DNA of 64,000 nucleotides from Nageia nagi (lineage: Eukaryota; Pinophyta). The position numbers and the translations under genes are program-made. Of this stretch, positions 58,242 to 64,000 are shown one piece after another; within the stretch, counting starts at the first letter, position 1; each line of letters opens with the position of its first letter. Location: assembly GCA_050084985.1 (NCBI GenBank), contig JBITNC010000001.1:15748001-15812000 (forward strand). The letters are read 5' to 3'. The notes beneath the pieces were generated by a model, which did no database searches, was not told the DNA's origin, and saw nothing but the letters and a program-made list of their open reading frames with translations.

Positions 58242-58938
58242 TGTTAATACCTAAAAAGGAATTTTAATTTAATTAAAATACCCTTTTAAGTATTCAAAAT
58301 AATTTATTTAATTTATTAAATAAATACTTTTATCATTATGCATTCTCATCTACCTTTTTGTTTTATGACAACAGGTCAAGTCGACATCATAATGAGCCTA
58401 AGAAGGAGCCTCAAAACTAGACATATTACTTATAAAGGTGAAGAGGATATGCATGATCAATGATATGACATGATATGATATAATCTTGAATCCTTTATAG
58501 GTGGTAGTGTTTCTTAATGCCACCTATCATTTCTAGATTTGGTTATACTCTGATCTCTATAATTCTTACAATCTTTCATCCATTCACGAGTGATATTCCA
58601 TGCATCGAAGATGAGATAATGACATAAAGTGAAAGGGTGAGGTATTCTAGAATAGTAATCAGGTAGAACCATTGGGGCCCTAGCATCGATGCTAGGTTAA
58701 GGTTGGATTTATGGCTTCGTTCTTAGCTCATTTTTCATCCTCTTTTGATTGGCTATCACCTTCATTTGTTATCACAGGTAAAGTACATGTTTGTATCTTT
58801 CATAAATCCAGTTTGATAGGTTAAGATCAATTAGCTCATTCTTATCTTTCATGTCATCATTTTTTGTTATTTTGTAGTTAATTGGTTAAATTAAATATTA
58901 TGTAAATAACCCTAATTAATATAATTTTGGTTGTAGCA
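58242..58938 (+). repeat. 3' LTR of element G
   Basis: TGTTAATACC to GGTTGTAGCA, 697 bp, alignable to 36972-37698 along its length. It is followed by CTTCA (58939-58943), the same five bases that precede the 5' LTR, so it is the partner and not a solo LTR. Confidence 0.8.
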
Positions 58939-58999
58939 CTTCACTTCAACAAAATGATCCAATGGTAATTAGATACTAAAACTTCATCAATTTATTTTG

Positions 59000-59937
59000 C
59001 TTAAAATACTCTTCCCTACATGAGACAAAATCCTCTACTACATTACCCAACAATGACCTATGATGACCTATCAAGGAGGCATAGAACATTATAATGGAAA
59101 TGATCTGAGAGATCAACCCCCAGTACATGCTTCAATCAGTTTTGTTGGAACATCAAAAATTGAATCAAATGGCATAACCTTAGAAATACAATTCCTTACA
59201 TGAAGTGGAGTGATTTGAATTAGATTAGGTGTCAGGTTGTCTTTGCTATATAAGTACTCATTCTAGAGGTATATGTGCTTAGAGATAAACTAAAGATCAA
59301 AATTTGGAGTTTTTTGATATTCAATTTTAGGCCACCAACGACATACAAAATGTTATTTTTATGCTGCTAATGACATGCACCTTGATGAGTCAGTAGAGGC
59401 ATTTGAAGAGATGGTGGTATTTTGGGAGACTAAGCGATTCAAGTTCCTTGGACAATGTTTCAAAATATTTTAGAGGCTTATTTAATGGTGTATCTTATTC
59501 TATATTCTCAATGAGAAAGGATTGTAGAGCTTTGGGATTTTAGAATTGTAATAGTTTGAAGGAAGACCAAGAGTCATTCCAGAATTATTGTAGTTATGAG
59601 ATTATTCTTTCTTGCTATAGGAGATTACACTAATTGTAGGAGATTGTATTGCCATTGTGTTGATGGTATTTCTCTATGCATATAATATTATAATGTCCAT
59701 AGACAATGAGAAGAGAAGGTTCTATTTCCATGCTAGATTAGACCACATTGGGTCAACCAGGGTAAATCATTATGTTGATCTTGTTGTGTGTTTGAGATTG
59801 CTAGTTTATATTTTACATTGTGCAATTTTCAAATTTAGATGCAATTTGTATAATCTCATAATGGTGAATGTATTTTAATTTAAATCTATAAGTGAGTATC
59901 TGAGTATGCTATAAGCATCTGATGATTACGAATCATG
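59000..59937 (+). repeat. Probable 5' LTR of element J
   Basis: Sequence upstream of the primer site with a TATA box (CTATATAAGTAC near 59248). The LTR end is close to 59935 (GATTACGAATCA). The start is not determined and should lie between about 58944 and 59240; the 3' partner is outside the window. A phrase AGGCYACCAAYGA occurs in the LTR (near 59330) and again after the primer site (near 59990). Confidence 0.45.
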
Positions 59938-59949
59938 TGGTATCAAAGC
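59938..59949 (+). other. Primer binding site of element J
   Basis: TGGTATCAAAGC, one substitution from the initiator tRNA-Met site, 64 bp before the first gag ATG. Confidence 0.8.
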
Positions 59950-60000
59950 TTGTGTGCATCAAATTTGAGGTAAAATTTTGGGTATTTTAGGCTACCAATG

Positions 60001-61141
60001 ATGCATTTTTTTATGTTTGGGAGGAGATATCAAAGACCAGAGTTGATTTTAGAGGACCCTAAGATTAGTCAAAAGGGTAAAGTGATTGAAATGGATAATG
60101 CAGAGGAGTAACAATCTATTATTCATACCATGATGGATGCCAATTTTGAAAGGAGATTTTTGACAACGAAGAATCATTTGGTTAGGTTGGCCAAATTGTT
60201 GGTTGCTAGAGTAAATGCAAATATCAATAAGAGATATCATAATGTAGTTGAAAGACTTGATTCATCATCTTCATCAAATCAAGTTCCATTCAAAGTGAAG
60301 GCCAAAGTGGACATTCCTACTTTTGGAGGAGAGGTTGATGTGAAAAAGGTGAACAATTGGTTAAAATAATTAAAGGTTTATTTCTAAATTCATGGTGTTG
60401 TAAATGATGTTGATAAAATCTCTTTTGCTAGATTAAATATGAGTGGACATGTTTTAGTTTAGTGGAAAATCCATGTAGAAACTCTTAATTATGAACACTC
60501 ATTTGAAATATCTTTTTGGAATGAATTTAAGGAGTTGTTAAGAGATCAATTCTATCATTTAGGATATCATAATAAACAATTGATGAAATGGTAATTTTTT
60601 ATACAATAAAGAAGGTAAAATATTCAAGAAAACACTACAAAATTTAGGAAATAAGCTACTTTGCTTGGGGTTTCACTAAAAGATTCTCGAACTTTAATGA
60701 AGTATATTAGAGGTTTACATAGTCATTTGCAAAATACTATCATGTTGTTTAATCCTACCAATCTTGATCAAGTGTGTGTTTAAGTGCAATACTTAGAGGA
60801 GGATGGTAAAGCAAGGAGATAATATGATGAATCCAAGAAGGCTTTTAATTCAAAGGAAAGATAAGAGAGGTAAATCTCAAGATAAAGGCAAAGGTAAGCA
60901 AGAAACTAAGATCACTAATATTTCAAAGAAAGAAGGTGATGGTAGACATTGTATTCATTGTGATAAATATGGTCATGTTGATGATAAATGTTGGAAATTA
61001 CATCCAGAATTATGTCCATATAAGCATAAGAATAAGGAGAAAACTAATGCTATGGTTCTTAGATGTGATGATATTGAGGGTAGTTCAGATGTTGATGACA
61101 GAGTAAATTGTTCAGCCATTCAAAAGGTTGAAGAATATTAA
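60001..61141 (+). pseudogene. Element J gag, decayed
   Basis: Starts at ATG 60001 or 60013 (MFGRRYQRPELILEDP). Then MMDANFERRFLTTKNHL and KAKVDIPTFGGEVDVKKVNN, the gag entry motif of chromoviruses (I-P-x-F-x-G), followed by SFARLNMSGHVLV and ISFWNEFKELLRDQFY. The open frame 60803-61141 has the zinc knuckle CIHCDKYGHVDDKC. Many stops in between. Confidence 0.75.
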
Positions 61142-61800
61142 GGCATTAAAGAATAAAGGATTCAATTATTCCATCTCAAAATCCAAATCAAGAAAACCAA
61201 AGTAGATTATATTAGAAACTTTCAACCATCCAAATCTATATCCTTTGGGTTGGGTACATCGCAATGCTAGTTTGCAAGTCACTAAACAATGTAAGTTAAA
61301 ATTTATTATTTGTGCAAAGTACATGGATGAAGTTATGGTTGAAGTTGTTCCTTTATACGTTTATGGTGTTATTATTGGTAACCCTTATATGTGAGATAGA
61401 GATGGTATCTATTACAAAAGATTGAATAAATTATGATTGGTAAAAGATGGAAAGAAGTTTCTAGCTAGTGCACATAAAAGCAAGAAAAAGATACCTTTGA
61501 TCATTATTATTTAGGTAAAACATCTTGTGAATACTTACAAAATGTTTATTCTAATTATGATGAAAATAAGAGCCTCAAATGAGGTGAATCTCATGCTGTT
61601 AATGATGTACAATATTGATTATAGGCTATTAATGACATGCAAAAGAGAGGAACAAATGCAAGATTTGGTTCAAGAGTTTATAGACTTATTTATAGAGCCA
61701 TATGGATTACCTTTTATGCAGAATATACAACATGATATTTATTTATTACCTAATGCTTCATTTCCCAACATAGCCTTGTATCGATAATCATTTTTGGAGC
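61142..61800 (+). pseudogene. Element J protease region and linker, decayed
   Basis: Sequence between gag and RT. Only short open pieces remain, for example 61527-61787 with QDLVQEFIDLFIEPYGLPFM and NIQHDIYLLPNASFPNIALY. The latter is the block just before RT in gypsy pol (F-x-E/D-x-x-G-L-P-x-x-R-x-x-x-H-x-I-x-L). The protease triad is not readable. Confidence 0.55.
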
Positions 61801-62463
61801 AAGGGGAGACAAGGAGCTAGATTCAAGAGTTGGTTGATTAAAGTGTGATCAGACCAAGTACATCTCCATGTGGATCACCTATATTTTTAGTTCCTAATAA
61901 GGATCAAACTTGGAGAATATGCAGACTATAGAGCACTAAATAAAATCACCAATAAAAATTGCTATCCTTTGCCTTGAATAGATGATCTTTTCAATCAATT
62001 GCAAGGGGAAAGATTCTTCACAAAATTGGACATGAGGAGTGAATATCACCAAGTTAGAATCAAGGAGGAGAACATTTGGAAGACTACTTTCAAGACAAGA
62101 CAAGGCCAATTTGAATGGTTTGTTTTTCCATTTGGTTTATGCAATGCACCCGGCACTTTCATGAGGGTAATGAATGATGTACTTTATCCATTTATTGATT
62201 CTTTTATTGTTGTACACTTAGATGATATTCTTATTTATAGTTTTACTTGGAAAAAATATGTTGTACATATTAGACAAGTGTTTCAAACTTTGCATAGGGA
62301 TAAGTTATTATTGAAACATTCAAAATGTGAGTTTGGAAAAGAGTCTTTAGTGTATTTGGGCCATGTTATTGGTCATGGACAACTTAAGATAGACCCTAGT
62401 AAAGTAAGTGCTATAGTATATTGGCCAAGGTCATCTAATGTAACTGAAGTGAGGAGTTCTTAG
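61801..62463 (+). pseudogene. Element J reverse transcriptase
   Basis: ADYRALNKITNKNCYPLP precedes the open stretch 61999-62463. That stretch has FFTKLDMRSEYHQVRIKEEN (first catalytic Asp), FEWFVFPFGLCNAPGTFMRV and VVHLDDILIYS, the active site with YVDD changed to HLDD but both Asp kept. SKCEFGKESLVYLGHVIG closes the domain. This is a typical Ty3/gypsy chromovirus-type RT. It is cut off on both sides by stops. Confidence 0.85.
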
Positions 62464-63060
62464 GTGTTGTCCAATATTTGAAAAAGTTTATTATTGATTT
62501 TTCTCATATTGCTTCACCTTTACATGTTATAACTGATAAGAGGCAAGTTTTCCAATGAGGAAAACAACAAAAAATATTTTTTGACACTTTGAAGCAAAAG
62601 ATTATTAGTGCACCTATGCTAGCACTTCCTGATTTGTACAAGCTATTTCAAGTGGATACTAATGCAAGTGACTATGCCATGAGAGTCATTTTGATGCAAG
62701 AAAGTAAAGCAATTTGTTATCATTTTGAAAAGTTTAGTGGGGCTATTTTGAATTACCTACTTATGATAAGAAAATGTATGCATTGGTTCAAGCTATTAAA
62801 AAATGAAAACATTACTTAATGGGAAAAAAAAATCATTCATACTGATCATCAACCATTAAAGTATTTACAAACTCAATCAAAATTGTAGTTAAGCACTATA
62901 GATGGATGAGTTTTTTGCAATAATTTCATATAGTGATCAAGTATAAGAAAGGAACACATAATAAGGTTGCTGACATGCTTTCTAGACCACTTGTAACTAC
63001 AGATTTCACATTGTTGGCAGTGTGCAGTATTGATTATGGGTCATTAATGACTTGTAAATA
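62464..63060 (+). pseudogene. Element J RNase H, decayed
   Basis: The piece 62589-62819 has MKQKIISAPMLALPDLYKLF, then QVDTNASDYAMRVILMQES (catalytic Asp block). Further on are HTDHQPLKYLQ-like and KGTHNKVADMLSRPL-like stretches (62840-62990) in broken frames. Confidence 0.7.
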
Positions 63061-64000
63061 GAGTCCAATGAGTTCCCTCTCAGTGCTAAATTTTTTTCTT
63101 TTCTATATGAGTCATTTTCAGAGGCATATGTGCAGGATCCAAACTTCAGAGAGCTGTATGAGTAGTTATCTTCATCTATGTCCAAGTATAAGGGTTTGGA
63201 TGAATTTCATTTGCAAAATAGAGTTCTTTATAAATTTAATACATTATTTGTACCTATAGATGAAATAATTGGACTGATCAGAGAAGCACATACTTCAAAG
63301 ATTGCAAGATATTTTGAGGTTGGAAAGATATTGTACAATTTGTAAAGGTATGTATATTGGCCAAAGATGTAAGATCAAGTTGCCAAGTACATAAGGGGGT
63401 GTTCTTTATGTTGCATTAGCAAGCCAAGTAATAAGAAATTGGGTTTGTATCAACCACTTCCAATACCTTCATGTCCATGGGAGTATATCTCAATAGATTT
63501 TGTGGGAGGATTGCCTATGAATAAGAAGGGTCATGACTATTTATTTGTTATGGATAGATTTAGCAAGATATGTATTGTGATTCCATGTAAAAAGACTATA
63601 ATAGTATAAAATACTGTAAATTTATTCTTTTCTCATGTTTGGGTTCATTTTGGATTGTCTAATTCCATTATTTTAGATAGATATAGTATATTTTTGGGCA
63701 AGTTTTGAACATGTTTGTGGGAAAAGATGGATACAAGGGTGAAGAGGAGTACTGTCTTTCATCCTCAAATGGATGGACAAATTGAGGTGGTGAATAGGAT
63801 AGTAGTTCAACTCTTGAAGGGTTATTGTGGCAAGCATTCTAAGTCTTAGGATGAACATCTTGAATATATCCAACATGCATACAATAGAGAAATTCATTCT
63901 TCCATTAATAAGAGTCCTTTTGATACTTATTTGGGTTATTTACCACCTTCACCTTTTGATTGTGTGTTTGGGCAGCAAAAGGATGAAAAATATTCACTTG
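63061..64000 (+). pseudogene. Element J integrase, runs out of the window
   Basis: The zinc region ends with CSLCCISKPSNKKLGLYQPL, followed by PCPWEYISIDFVGGLPMNKK (first catalytic Asp), DYLFVMDRFSKICIVIPCKK, a LSNSIILDRYSIF stretch (second Asp region) and HPQMDGQIEVVNR (catalytic Glu). The last readable block is AYNREIHSSINKSPFDTYLG. The domain order RT-RNase H-integrase is gypsy. The element continues beyond 64000. Confidence 0.78.

Larger units (their letters stand above)
36972..58938 (+). mobile_element. Element G: Ty3/gypsy element with gag and an antisense PMD gene, no polymerase
   Basis: Two LTRs (36972-37698 and 58242-58938) have the same start (TGTTAAYACCTAAAAA) and alignable bodies, and are flanked by a perfect CTTCA duplication (36967-36971, 58939-58943). 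Removing the nested elements C and S with one duplication each leaves about 7.9 kb: LTR, gag, about 0.8 kb of spacer, an antisense PMD-like coding region, about 1.4 kb of spacer and LTR. No RT, RNase H or integrase motif occurs in the remainder. Extra antisense ORFs near the 3' LTR are known in Tat-lineage gypsy elements, and PMD sequences are known inside plant transposons. Here polymerase genes are missing altogether, so the element would have needed help in trans. Confidence 0.8.

Noticed and set aside
58242-58938. A solo LTR of the same family as 36972-37698
   Set aside because: The five bases after it (CTTCA) equal the five before the LTR at 36972, so the two are the ends of one element.
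1-64000. tRNA, rRNA, CRISPR or prokaryotic operon features
   Set aside because: I found no cloverleaf, rRNA or spaced-repeat array. The short tRNA-like matches are primer binding sites of retrotransposons.

Overview
This window looks like intergenic DNA from a large, transposon-rich seed-plant genome. It is AT-rich and I recognise no ordinary host gene. Almost everything interpretable is an LTR retrotransposon of the Ty1/copia or Ty3/gypsy type, in various states of decay and often nested. A gymnosperm or other plant with a very large genome fits, but the sequence does not settle the species.

Layout. (1) 1-15690: a decayed Ty3/gypsy element (E, minus strand, Tat-like reverse transcriptase and protease). 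Its gag is split by a full-length family-1 copia element (A, 4062-12597, duplication TCAGA) and by a solo LTR (F, 12678-14076, duplication CTTGG). (2) 15691-19270: no gene, a few weak repeats. (3) 19270-21036: the 3' half of an old copia element (D). (4) 21037-23145: nothing recognised. (5) 23146-32081: a truncated LTR (K), a truncated copia element on the minus strand (C2) related to the large element S below, and a gypsy element (B) with gag and protease-like regions but no polymerase. (6) 32085-34560: a decayed chromovirus-like gypsy element (H, minus strand). (7) 34561-36971: AT-rich and gene-free, with one candidate LTR-like repeat. (8) 36972-58938: element G, a gypsy element with 727 and 697 bp LTRs and a perfect CTTCA target duplication. 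(9) 58939-64000: the 5' part of a chromovirus-like gypsy element (J) that runs out of the window.

The most interesting structure is G. Without its two nested copia insertions (C, 38593-42982, duplication TGATC; S, 46142-55761, duplication CACCC) it is about 7.9 kb. It has a gag region but no recognisable reverse transcriptase, RNase H or integrase. In the antisense direction it carries a decayed coding region resembling the plant mobile domain (PMD, aminotransferase-like) family, with a TATA box just upstream of its candidate start codon. S inserted directly into this antisense gene.

S is the youngest-looking element: 2.1 kb LTRs, clear primer site, polypurine tract and all copia domains, broken by four one-base reading-frame losses and one stop codon. 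Its LTR upstream region carries repeated palindromic TGACATCA and TGACGTCA-type motifs, and the same vocabulary recurs in solo LTR F. All the retrotransposon coding regions described here are broken as given in this sequence.
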